Of a stretch of 64,000 bases of DNA, positions 52,879 through 63,839 are shown one piece after another. Both the position numbers and the translations under genes were made by a program. The DNA lies in the NCBI GenBank assembly GCA_040954595.2, contig CM082586.2:6386001-6450000 (forward strand), given 5' to 3'. How positions within the stretch are numbered: position 1 is the first letter of the stretch; every line of letters starts with the position of its first letter. Below the pieces are notes generated by a model that worked only from the letters and a program-made list of their open reading frames with translations, had not been told where the DNA came from and searched no databases. Source of the stretch: Balanoglossus misakiensis. Its lineage: Eukaryota > Hemichordata.

Positions 52879-55800
52879 ATGGCGATGTACAGAAGCACAA
52901 GTGACGGCACTCGGGTGAACCCTGATTTGCAAAAGGAGAGAGACAAGGCGTCTTTTGACCCGACAGAACTGACCTACATAATCGACGGAAGCGCCGAGAA
53001 GACAAGAAAGCGGCGTTACATTCGTGAGTTATTTTGCATGATTTATATATCATTGACATACTTGGAGGCTATGGGGGGGGGGAGGGGTGTACTTTCACAG
53101 AAGTGTTCTGCGGCACTGAGTCCACTTGTCACGTACTGGGAATTAGTTTTGAAAAGTGCCAGGGTCACCATGACCTTTGTTGTCCTCATCTCAGGTCACT
53201 CCACGGTCACTCCAGTGACCGTGGCCAATTTTCCATTTATTCAAGGCACAAGCTTAGAGACCTGGGGTTAGGATTCTTAACTGACAATATTTAACCTTTG
53301 GAGCGTAGTTTGGAACTTGCCCCTTGTGCCGCATTGGTCAGTGAACCCAGAAAGATGGACTTTGGCAAACCTATTAAACCCTTTAAGTATTTGTACTTAG
53401 TTGACCAAGGACAGACCCCTGCACTACTGTAACAAAAAGTGTACCTGTAAATAATGGCTATATAGTTTAAAATAAAAGTTTTAAAAAATGAAAATGACGC
53501 AGGAGGTTGTCAATGTGCCTACCACCATCAATAAAGATCCAAACTTTACTGTCCAAGATTTAAATGCTGACCATTATGCATTCGCTACATGAAAAAAATT
53601 GTAAAAGCAAGATAAATGTCACATACTTTGCACTGTTGTTATTATTTTTTCTAGAATCTCTTGTTTTCAGTGATCCAGATTTTGATGAAAAAGACGTCTC
53701 CTTCTTAACACGCGATGAACATTACACAAGCATTGTTAGAAGATCAGTACACATTGTGGAGAAAATGAAGAAGTTGAACTTGACTAATCCATCAGATCAA
53801 ATCATCTTCAAAACGTAAGTGAATATGACGTGAGTGAGCTAGCGGGAAGGGTATATACGAGGCTATAATTGAGAAAAATATTCAGTATAAATTTCAAAAG
53901 TTGTAATGAAGTTATTTATTTTGCTCACAGGGCAGCCCTGCGTGGGGAGGGCAGTATATTTGCAATACACGATCTCATGATGATACCGATGTTGCAGACG
54001 CAAGCTGATGATGCACAGAGAAAGAAATGGCTGCCAAAGGCGTTGAATTATGAAGTCATCGGGACCTACCTGCAGACTGAACTTGGCCATGGTAAACTAA
54101 TCATTTGCACATATTAAACTTATTCTAACGATAACATTTCAATTCAATTATCTGTAAACTTTTTCGGATGCCATCTTTTCGCAAGTCAGACTGTCCAATC
54201 ATGTATGGTTTAGTGTGGATTCTTTCAACAGAAGAACTGTATTTTATCACAATTTTATACAGTTTTTGCATTATTTGATAAAGAAAATTGTGACTACGGT
54301 ATGTTTCCAGTGCGAACTATCAACTCTTTTAACTATCTACGGTGTGTACAGGTACATTCGTTCGTGGTATAGAGACAACGGCGACCTACGACCCCAGCAC
54401 CGAAGAATTTGTCATCAATTCACCGACATTGTCATCCACAAAATGGTGGCCTGGATATCGTAAGTGTTGTGTTGCTAAGCGTAGTACTGTTCATGATCGA
54501 GCAGTTATTTTGGTTTTCTTCATTGGATAAATATGTTTACTAAGCATAGTATGTACATTGTGAGTTAACAGTATCTTGCAGATGGGCTGATACACTTTAA
54601 TTTCCATTGATTCTATCTTTTATTTTCAGTGGGTAAATCTGCAAACTGTGCCATATTGCTGGCCCAGTTGTATTCACAAGGAAGAAAGTATGGCCCCCAT
54701 GCTTTCATTGTACCGTTGAGAAGATTCGACAACCATGAACGTCTTCCAGGTATGTGTAATAATCCCGCTTAGTAAAATATGAGGCTGCTCTAAGTAATAT
54801 TATAGCAAGATACTGAATTTAGTCCTGCCTCTTCTAACGAAAAATAAGAAAACTGTTATAGGTTACAGAAGATAAGATCTACCACTTCTAACTGATACAC
54901 ATGTACATAGTGTAACTTGCACGTAATTGACAGTTTTGGCCGTTTAATTTATATGTTCTTGGAATTTTATGTCAGCGTACACTACTCCTTTTATTAGGCA
55001 TAACTCTGGGAGATATTGGACCAAAATTAGGCCTGAGTAGTAACGACAATGGTTTCTGCAGATTAGATAATGTCAGAATTCCGAGAGAAAATCTACTCTC
55101 AAAGTACTCCAAGGTAAGCACTATTTGTTACATATAGCTCATAGATTTCCTTGTTTGTTCAGTCGAGTTCTCTATCTGGTACAGAAAGACTGAAGAGATA
55201 TGTGTATTATCCCTTACAGAAACTTTCTGCAGACATCTATAGAATTCTATAGCCTATTGAATTTCTATAGAGATTTATAGAATTTCTGTAGACATCTCTA
55301 GTGTATTTTGATACAAATTAGAATTCAAATGTGCAATAAAAAGAAATGACGATGCCTTTTACGTTTTATACAGTTATGTCCAATTTCTCAATGGAAAAAT
55401 AATTTGCATTGGTTGTGTGCACCAGTTGTTCTGTTAATACTTTTGTGTTGATGGCATGACACAGATTGACGCAGATGGCACCTACCATCCCCCAATCAGC
55501 GACAAGATGGTGTACGTTGGCATGGTGTTGACCAGAGTCAGCATAGTTGCATTGACTACCGGGTGTCTGGCTGCTGGTTGCACCATTGCTACAAGGTACA
55601 GTGCTGTCAGGAGACAAACGGAACTGACCCCAGGGTGAGTGGAGTGGTTACCATGGTTTTTGATTCTATTCATTGTCTCAACATTTCTAAGGAATGTTAT
55701 TTGAATGCTTTTCGATGGAAAGAAATTTATTATTATTATTACTGTAACAGTATTATAGTCATATCTCAGGTATATGTTCTCAAAACCTGTGCACGGGCAT

Positions 55801-58504
55801 ACATTATAATGCGAGAACACTTTGAAGAGAGAATTTGGTGGATCGAATTAAACAAAAGTTGCACAGCATAACTGTTATACTAAAAATTAAATCTGGCAGA
55901 GATAAGAAGCACACTTCTCTTTCTACAGGGGCAAAGAACCACAGATTATTGACTACCAGTCCCAGCAACTCAAACTGTTCCCACAATTGGCCACGGCGTA
56001 CGCGTTCAGATTTGCAGCCATCAGCATTCGCAAGCGATGCGACCAGATACAGGAGGATGTGAAAGCTGGTGATATATCCAGTTTACAGGAGGTAAGTTTC
56101 CTTTCATTTTAAGCCCCAAGAGCTGCCACTTTTGCATTATTTTCATGATTTTACTTTCCAACTAAGATCGATCCATCTAAACAAGCTTACTGGTAGCATG
56201 TACGTTCATGAACATTTTATTGACGCCTGTTAGTGTCAGAAAATGTATTCAGTGTTTTTGCTAAGGTTGGGGAACATTGGTAATGGATTTGGGAACCCTG
56301 GTAACATTTCTACAACCCCCTAACTACATTGATACACCCTGGGGAACCCCGGTAAAATGACTGGGGAACTCCGGTAGATTTTACCTAGGTACCGCCCTTA
56401 ACAAAAACACTGGTATTTGTGAACTTGTATGTCAACAATAACGGTGAATTTACAACTATAAACATGCACTGAAAATTAGTACATGTAAAACAGTCAATGT
56501 GCAGCCATTCATATTCTGAAAACAAAAAATACATGCACTGAAAAAAAAGCAAACAGTCATTTTTTTTCTACAACAATTCATTATAGTTATTTTTTTTTCT
56601 ACAACAATTCATTATAGTTGCACGGCCTGTCTGCTGGTATGAAGGCATTTTCATCTTTGGCCGCAAACTGGGGATTAGAAGTTTTGCGGTTGTCATGCGG
56701 CGGCCATGGCTACTCTCAGGCTAGCGGTTTTCCCAAGATCTATACTACGAATACCGCCTATGTGACTGCAGAGGGGGAGTACAGCGTTCTCATGTTGCAG
56801 ACCGCCAGGTATAAGGTTACAGTAGCCATGCCACTATTGCATCTAGTTACGTGATAAACAATACTTCTATGTCCGTAAATCAATACATTTGACAGGCGAC
56901 TAGTGGTTGTAGCTGTGTATCAACTCCTAAAAGCATTGCATTAAAATATCCCCAATTTTCGCAATTCAATACATTTGATACCTTTCCCGACCTCATAGCA
57001 TGGATTAAGGCTAAATATACAAATAGATATTCGTCAATTATGACACTTGAGGACTAGATCAATAGTTCCCTTCTTTCTTTCTTTGCTCTAGGTATCTGAT
57101 GAAGTGTGTCTCTAAAGCTGCATCTGGGGAGAAGTTGCCAAACAACATGACCTATCTGACAAGAAAACCAGAATCCAAGTGTCCAGCTGAATCTGAACAG
57201 GACATTCTGAACCTTGGTCTGTTAGTGGATGCATACAGACACAGAGCTTACAGGTCAGGATTTTGTTTTTGTATAATCTGCTCCAGTTTCTAATATATTT
57301 AATATCATTGGTATTTGTTTGACGGGGTTGTTTGACAATACTCTTTCTTTCTGACTTCACAGAATAGTACATGAAGCTGCTCAACAGATGCAATCTGGAT
57401 TACTCTCAGGCAAACCACAACATGTCGCATGGAATGATGCTCACTTGTATCTCATCAAAGCGGCTGATGTAAGTCACTCAGTCAACAGATTTTCTCAACC
57501 TTGTCTTTAATTCTGGATACTTTAATATCCAAGTTTTCTAGTTTCCATGATTTGCTGAAGGAAACTGTCATCCAAGCTTGTTGTAGTTTCTGAATGAATT
57601 ACTGATTTTTTTTTTTCATTTTAATGACAATCTTTTTGTTATTTCTTCCCAGGCACATTGCCACTATTACACTGTGATGAACTTTGTAGAGTTTCTGAAA
57701 TCATCAGAGATGTCGCAGGCCCTGAGGGATGTATTGACCAGTCTGTGTCAGCTCTATGCTTTATATGGCATTGAGAACAATGCAGGCGATCTGTTACAGG
57801 TATGGATTGTGTATTGAAAGTCACTCAGGCACAAACAGGTATAATAATGACCAGACTTTTTCAGGTCTCTGTGCGTTGTTAATGTACATTTTGCATCAGG
57901 AGACAGACAATTTGGTTGACACAGAGGCCTAAGGGGAGATGACCAAACTGGACAAAACTTTGAAAGAGGGCAGCAGTAGCATTTAAAATTCAAACACAAA
58001 AGACCTAATGAAAACCCACTCACTGCTGTCTTCTCAACTACAGGATGGCTACATGTCTGGTGATCAGGTGGCCATGGTAACCAATCAAGTGGCTGCATTG
58101 TTGGAGGTGATTCGTCCCAACGCCGTCGCCTTGGTAGATGCCTTTGACATCCATGATGAAATGTTAGGATCCATACTTGGGAGATATGATGGCAATGTCT
58201 ACGAGAACATGTACGAGTGGGCCAAACGGTCCCCACTCAACAAAACTGAGGTGGGTGGACGTAAACTCATATTCTTGTGACTTTTTCCCCATTTTTTGAA
58301 TGCTGAATTTGTTGTCCTTTTTACGGTGCGTTAATGCTTATTGTTTTGGATATTTTAAAATGGTGATTTTTTGAACTTTGATTAACAAAAAACAAATATA
58401 TAAACAATTCATTTTTATATTTATCTATTATACAGGTTCACCATTCATATCACAAGTACTTGCAGCCTCTGTTGCAGGCAAGCCCTGCAGCTGCCAAGTT
58501 GTAA
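52879..58504 (+). CDS. ACOX1-like: Peroxisomal acyl-CoA oxidase, ACOX1-like (ACOX-B), complete
   Basis: Exons: 52879-53023, 53655-53814, 53931-54091, 54352-54459, 54630-54749, 54998-55113, 55465-55634, 55929-56091, 56618-56808, 57092-57253, 57363-57468, 57653-57799, 58044-58250, 58436-58504; 674 residues. Same enzyme type as ACOX-A. The start is [21 protein letters not shown], with an eight-residue N-terminal extension; a second in-frame ATG lies two codons on. Motifs kept are [40 protein letters not shown] (first Glu aligned with the catalytic base) and [15 protein letters not shown]. The C terminus SPAAAKL carries PTS1. Exons 2-14 have exactly the lengths of those in ACOX-A. Exon 3 encodes the same residues in both genes, while exon 2 and the middle of exon 9 differ, so divergence is patchy. 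A candidate poly(A) signal lies 612 bp downstream. Confidence 0.93.
53162..53224. promoter_or_regulatory. Cluster of GGTCA-type palindromes in ACOX-B intron 1
   Basis: At 53162-53176 GGGTCACCATGACCT forms GGTCA-nnn-TGACC, the core of an IR3 (estrogen-response-like) element. At 53201-53224 CCACGGTCACT and AGTGACCGTGG form a perfect 11-bp inverted repeat with a 2-bp spacer. Another AGGTCA is at 53193-53198. Several GGTCA half-sites within 65 bp of an early intron suggest an enhancer; this is inference. Confidence 0.4.
55223..55305 (+). repeat. Short repeat cluster in ACOX-B intron
   Basis: TTTCTGCAGACATCTATAG and TTTCTGTAGACATCTCTAG flank several CTATAGA/TTATAGA blocks, forming direct and inverted repeats in the intron after exon 6. 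No function is proposed. Confidence 0.6.
56250..56412. mobile_element. MITE with 17-bp terminal inverted repeats, present only in ACOX-B
   Basis: The left end CAGTGTTTTTGCTAAGG and the right end, read on the opposite strand as CAGTGTTTTTGTTAAGG, are near-perfect inverted repeats. The element is 163 bp. It carries internal GGGAACCCYGGTAA-like repeats. GTATT flanks it on both sides and may be a target duplication or part of one. CAGTG ends recall hAT-type elements, but an 8-bp duplication is not evident. The matching ACOX-A intron (49096-49304, 209 bp against 526 bp here) lacks it. Confidence 0.65.
56559..56617 (+). repeat. Tandem duplication of a 3' splice site
   Basis: A 31-bp segment with T-run, CTACAACAATTCATTATAG is present twice, end to end. 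It places candidate acceptors at 56586 and 56617 in front of exon 9 of ACOX-B. The downstream AG keeps the frame. Use of the upstream one would add 31 nt and shift the frame. Confidence 0.75.
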
Positions 58505-59651
58505 GATGTGTATGGCTGGCGGTGTTTATCAACTCAACATTTCAGTTCTTTTGAAGAAACAGAAAGTTAGATGGTGCTCTTAGAACATCAGAAATCTTTT
58601 TAAGTTCAGAAGTTTGAAAATTCTTGTCAATCATGAAGTCATGACTGCATGTAGTCATGCAAAGGATCCCTCAACCGATCTCTGAGCATTATTTTTACAT
58701 GATGTTTATGATTTTCCTGAGTTAACACAAAGGAATATTTTTAAAAGATATATGGGAGATCCTCTTCATAGAAGATTATTTTTACAGGCTCCTGTAAGAA
58801 ACAGGATTAGATAACGGTGTTGTAACTGAAATTTAATTGGCAAGAAAAACTGGTTTAACCCTGATATAAAACTGCAGCACATCAATGAGTTTTAAACTCT
58901 GTATTCATGTATTTCTAGTATCTCTCAATTTATATACACTATTTTAATAGTGTGGGGACTGGGGATATTTACAATATCCACCATTTGTATGATTTCTTCT
59001 GATATTTCCATTGCAAGTAAGCCTATTTACAATCAGTAAGAGAGGAATTTATAATTTTCGCAATATCCTCTTTTACACACTAAACAGTACTGACAACAAA
59101 GATTTGTATATTTCAAATAAAATACTGTTTAACAAATTTGTACGTCTGTAATTTTGTGTATTGTCAAATTGAAGTTTTGAGAGATTGATGATTCTGAGTA
59201 TTTCAGGTGATGTTACAGTTTTAGAGGCAAAAAAAAAGGCTTACAGAAGCTACCAATATTTATTTTGACAGATTTAGTGGCTTGTATGTGCTGTGTTGTG
59301 TGTGAGAATTTTTTCTCAAGTCAAATGTCAACTCAAAAGTTGGTTGATATTTTCTTATTAATCCTTGAAAAATAAGATTCCAATTCTACTTTTTCAGTTA
59401 GGGGCTTCTAAAATACTGTGGTATTTGATAAGTGAGCACTTTTGTCACATTCCTAAATGCTATATTTTTCCTCCGGTGAACAGCTCAATGCAAACCCCCA
59501 CCGCCTCCCCCCCCCCCCCCCACCCCCGGCCCCGCGCGTCACTTTTGAAAGGGTTGTGCGTTTCCTGTGCAGGCGTTGTCGTCTGCTGTTTTACGCACTT
59601 CCGGGTATCCCGGCGTGCTCAGCGAATCTGCTGCAGTCGACAGATTACAAA
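58505..59651. other. Intergenic: ACOX-B 3' UTR and ACOX-C promoter
   Basis: The first ~0.6 kb is AT-rich and should be the ACOX-B 3' UTR. The last ~150 bp is more GC-rich, with a C-run at about 59507-59529 and no TATA box, consistent with a CpG-type promoter for ACOX-C. No other gene was seen. Confidence 0.6.
59116..59121 (+). terminator. Candidate poly(A) signal of ACOX-B
   Basis: AATAAA in TTCAAATAAAATAC, 612 bp after the stop codon. It is the first canonical hexamer I found downstream. Confidence 0.5.
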
Positions 59652-62600
59652 ATGGCCGCTGTGCAGGGCAGATCCACAGTCAAGCAGCCGCCGGTAAATC
59701 CCGATTTACAGAAAGAGCGGGACAGTGCGACGTTTGATGTGTATGAACTCACAAATCTAAAGGACGGTGGCGAAGATCGGACCATTAACCGACGAAAATG
59801 GCGTAAGTTAACTGCTCGACGTGCGTCGATCATCGTGCAAGGGTCGAAGGCCCAAGTCTCACTTTGCTCAATTCCAAAGTGGAAACGCACCTTGCAAAGA
59901 TGTCCATGGCATGAAAATTTCTCACTCAAAACAAGAGATATCGGGCAGGTCTTTTGAGACGTCCGCCGAGAGTTTAACGTTCACTAACTCAACGAACTAT
60001 ATAATACAGGAGGCTGTACATGTTGTTGCTGAAGAAAAGTTCGTTGACATTGTGACCTTTAACCCTGCTGTGTGTTCCCCAAGCGTTACACTTCGGGACC
60101 TGTACAAAGGGCTAGACGACCTTTAGTCATGTGTACGTGTATATCGTGTAAATGTAGACGGCATAAGTCGATTGCTGCGAACAGAGTCCACCTGCACATA
60201 TTATGAGACACGTTTCTTTACATGGGCAAATGAGCAGAGAGGAAAACACTGTTATGTTTATAAATGTAAATGTACTACACTGACTCCAGAACCCCTTGCC
60301 TCCTGTGACTGTATGAAGTTTGTTAGCCTGGTCTCCGTACCCAGTGTGTTTTAGATAGATCCACACTGGGTTTGGAGACCGGGCTGGAAGTTTGTTTGCC
60401 ACACCGTGCTTGATTGTTTGTTTGTTACATCCTTTCCCTTCCGCAGAATCCGTGGCCCTGAACGATCCCGAACTGAAACACAAACCCGTGGCGTTTATGA
60501 CCAGAGATGAGAGATACACCAACGCAGTCAAGAAAGCGGTGTACGTCACCAAAAAAGTCCAAGAGTATGACATCAACGACATGGAGGAACAGCATTGGTA
60601 CAGAACGTAAGTTCATTTACAAAATTGGCACATTTATTCTGACTCCATCTTTTATTCGAGAGTGAAACACGTGAAAGATATTTGTAGCTCATCATTGTTT
60701 CCATAGTATTGTAAGAAAGAGATTTCAAGGAAAAGGCACTTGAGCAAAGAATCTTAGTTTAGATTGTATCAACTTCCAGCTGCTCAGTGTTCTCCCCAGA
60801 ACAATACTAGTATTCTTTCATTTTTGAAAAACAATAGAAACTGATTGTCATTACATTGTTATGATAACAATCTATTGTTTTTCAAAAACGAAAGAATATT
60901 GTTCTTATGCAATTTAGCCAACAAATTCTGGATTTTTACATTTTTTCTATTTTTTTTTTTTACAGGGCTGCCTCGAAGCAGGATACATATGGCTTTGCAT
61001 TGCACTATGCAATGTTTTTACCGACACTGAACCAGGGTGATGAAGAACAAAGAGACCACTGGGTTCCTTTGGCCAGAGATCTGAAGATCATAGGCACTTA
61101 CGCTCAGACAGAGCTTGGACATGGTATGTGTGCATTGTGCAATAATTAATTGACACCATTTTACATTTTATCCACAGGACGAGATCATGCAAATTCTGAT
61201 GCCAATTTCTGATGTTTTACGTTATTTCGTTATCATTTATGGGCTTCAAAGGATGAAAAGCCAAAGTATCAGAAATTCCTGTGAGAACTGAACACGCAAT
61301 AAGTTCCAAAGGTAAAAAAAAAAAAATCTCTAAAATTCTATAAATGTAATTATTTTCCCAACTTGGAACAGGTACGTTCATCAGAGGCCTGGAGACCACA
61401 GCGACCTATGACCCCAAAACTGAAGAGTTTGTTCTGCATAGTCCCACAGTGACATCCCTCAAATGGTGGCCTGGAAATCGTAAGTACGCCAAGTAGGGAA
61501 TCCTGTTTTTTTTTAGAGTTAAAAGGCCAACGATCGTCTCATGCACATGCGCCAAACCAGAGACTCCGGTTACATACATTTTATACAGTCAATGCCATAA
61601 GGTAGTGTGCTGTCCTAACAACAGACAAGATGGTTGCTGGCCTTTAGCATAGTGAAATCTATTTCAAAAGCTCATTTGGAGGAGTTCAGTAAATGCCAAA
61701 ACAGTGACTTAATACCTTGATGGGTATATATGCACACACATGGACTTAAACAGTTTTTAATTCTTGTTGTCTGTAAAAAGCAAATACTACTACTGAAACA
61801 TTGTTACTTTTACTGGGTCTGAGAGTTGCGTGTATTTTCATCCGTATTTCAGTTGGCAAGACAGTGACACACGCTGTGGTTTTAGCTCAGCTGTACACCA
61901 AAGGTGTGTGCCACGGTCTACATCCATTTGTTGTACAACTACGAAGTTTAGAAGACCATCAACCGTTACCAGGTAAGGTGTTGTGAAGGGCACGGTTTCA
62001 ACTGGTTTTCATCAGACAAAGCTCGAAGCTCCCAATGTACTTTTTATTTATTACTCAAGGTATCGAGCCCTCTGCAGAATCTTGTCACTTTAAAATAGAT
62101 TTTTGTCTACCTAGGCAAGTGATAGAAAATCTCGTGCAATAAAATGGTAGTCATGTGGGTCACATGACAAAAAATGACACGTACCACCTGACATTGATTT
62201 GGCCAATCAGAGAACAGGAAACACTGATGAACTACCTGGTAATTGCAAATATGGATGCTTCTTGTTGTCAGGTATAAGCTTAGGTGACATTGGACCAAAA
62301 CTTGGCTATAACAGCAACGATAATGGATTCCTCGGCTTCGACCACTTCAGAATACCCAGAAGAAACATGTTAATGAGATATTCAAAGGTACGGGTACAAT
62401 TCTTTTGCTGTTATCCGAATTATACAATTGGTGGGTACCTGTAGCTAGATGGAGATGTAAACTGTGTCTATTAGCTTTTATATGTAGTGAAGCCACAGGT
62501 CAAATTGCTTTGATTCTCAGTTCCCGCTGTAGCGGTCCAACCTTGCCACAAAAAGGGGGTTCGGACCAAGCCACTCTTGCTTTGTCAAACAATTTAAAAC

Positions 62601-63839
62601 TATGTGGATAAATAGTAATAATTGTCAGTTTTTTCATGATCTGTGTAATAGTGGGGAGCTTATATAGTTTTGCATGGAGGGCAAGGTATATGGTGATTAT
62701 TCGTGCTAACTAAACAATGCAAAGCAAATCTTAACATTAGCCGGCAAACTAACTAACATTTTGTAAAGTAACCTTTGCAAATTGTTCTGGTTATTGTCAG
62801 ACACATCAATTATCTAGAGCCTTCATTTCTCATCATAGGATGCTTTTGTGACCTGTTGCTGCCATTCTCATGCATTGTTGCTGCATTTCTGTGACTAACG
62901 GCAAAATAACAATATATAAATTCTGCATTTTTGGCATATCTGTCGCACCTTGCTTTCCCTGTCACACGCTGTAGGTCTTACCCAACGGGACGTACTTTAA
63001 ACCGGAAGTTGAGAGAATCAGTTACGGCACCATGGTGTTCATCCGCGTCATGATCGTGCAGGACGCGGCGGAATCGCTGGCCAAGGGCACGACTATCGCG
63101 GTCAGATACAGCGCAGTCAGACGACAGACAGAGCTGACCCCGGGGTAAGAGTACATTTCGTCTCACGTTCGCTCGCTCGTCTTCTTTGCCAGGTTGATGC
63201 CGACGGCACCTACACCAAACCGCCGGTCGCTAGACTGTCCTACGGCACGATGGTTCTGGTGCGTACCAACATCATCATGGGATCCGCAAGTTTCTTGGCG
63301 TGCGGGGTTACCATCGCCGTGAGATACAGTGCCGTTCGAAGACAAACTGAGATCACGCCAGGGTAAATTTCTCGATCAGCAGTCGGCCTTTTTTTTTTTT
63401 TGGAGTCGTGGTTGGTACATGTATTTATGACTTCAACCATTTCATCCCCCAGTTCCCTCTATAGAGGTCCAACCTTGCCATCGTAAACAATGGGCTTGGA
63501 CTAAACCATGTAACGTCTGTAACCAGCGCAGCGGCTACAGCTGGAACATGGGTGTGAGACGAGCTAGGCGCTTTAAATCATTTGTTAATTATAACCTGTC
63601 ATGAGATATTCATGAAAGCAAATTAAACATCTTGCTTCAGTTCTCCAAGTTTCTTTCTCCGCCTTGTTGATTTCAGCGGCGAAGAGCCACAGATCCTGGA
63701 TTACCAATCCCAACAGATGAAACTCTTTCCACTGATTGCCACGGCGTATGCCTTCCTCTTTGCCGCCTGGACCACCAGACTGCGTTACGTGGAAGTGCAG
63801 AGCGAAATCTTCAGTGGCAATGCCAAGTCATTACCAGAG
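59652..63839 (+). CDS. ACOX1-like: Peroxisomal acyl-CoA oxidase, ACOX1-like (ACOX-C), 3' end outside window
   Basis: Exons: 59652-59802, 60447-60606, 60966-61123, 61372-61479, 61853-61972, 62272-62387, then exon 7 in two versions (62975-63144 and 63193-63362), then 63677-63839, with a donor at 63840. The start [20 protein letters not shown] leads into QKERDSATF, as in family members. Motifs are [47 protein letters not shown] and [17 protein letters not shown]. Exon lengths and phases match ACOX-A/B except exon 1 and exon 3 (one codon shorter). The protein is clearly more diverged from A and B than they are from each other. The catalytic Glu region and PTS1 lie beyond the window. It follows ACOX-B in tandem. 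Confidence 0.9.
60325..60385. mobile_element. Palindromic mini-element in ACOX-C intron 1
   Basis: AGCCTGGTCTCC and CCCAGTGTG are mirrored by CACACTGGG and GGAGACCGGGCT around a 13-base loop. The ~61-bp near-perfect hairpin looks like a small MITE or a snapback element. It does not overlap an exon. Confidence 0.6.
60798..60905. mobile_element. Palindromic MITE in ACOX-C intron 2
   Basis: The left arm starts AGAACAATA and includes TTTTTGAAAAACAATAGA. The right arm, read in reverse, is AGAACAATA, TTCTTTCGTTTTTG, then AAAAACAATAGATTGT. The arms are ~40-50 bp, with two small indels in the left one. A loop of fewer than 20 bases separates them. No clear target duplication. Confidence 0.65.
62514..62576. 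mobile_element. Short hairpin repeat element, copy 2 (ACOX-C intron 6)
   Basis: Shares GGTCCAACCTTGCCA with the other copies. The first stem is CCGCT..AGCGG instead of CCTCT..AGAGG, so both sides of the stem changed together. It lies in the intron before the duplicated exon 7. Confidence 0.5.
62975..63144 (+). CDS. ACOX-C exon 7, version a
   Basis: 170 nt, phase 0 in and phase 2 out, the same as exon 7 of ACOX-A and ACOX-B. Acceptor CACGCTGTAG, donor GG|GTAAGA. It encodes [10 protein letters not shown] through [14 protein letters not shown], with [18 protein letters not shown] in the middle. Open and without defects. Confidence 0.85.
63193..63362 (+). CDS. ACOX-C exon 7, version b
   Basis: 170 nt with the same phases as version a. 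Acceptor TTCTTTGCCAG, donor GG|GTAAAT. It encodes [10 protein letters not shown] through [14 protein letters not shown], with [18 protein letters not shown] in the middle. By eye 37 of 57 residues match version a. The start of version b (VDADGTY) is closer to the A/B paralogues (IDxDGTY). Confidence 0.85.
63439..63510. mobile_element. Short hairpin repeat element, copy 3 (ACOX-C intron after exon 7b)
   Basis: Nearly the same as copy 1: TTCATCCCC, CCTCTATAGAGG, GTCCAACCTTGCCAT, AACAATGGGCTTGGAC, AACCATG. It folds as two adjacent hairpins. Confidence 0.6.

Noticed and set aside
59457-59957. 166-codon ORF over the start of ACOX-C
   Set aside because: It is exon 1 of ACOX-C plus upstream leader and intron 1. 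The family start motif NPDLQKER places the start codon at 59652 and the donor follows 59802.
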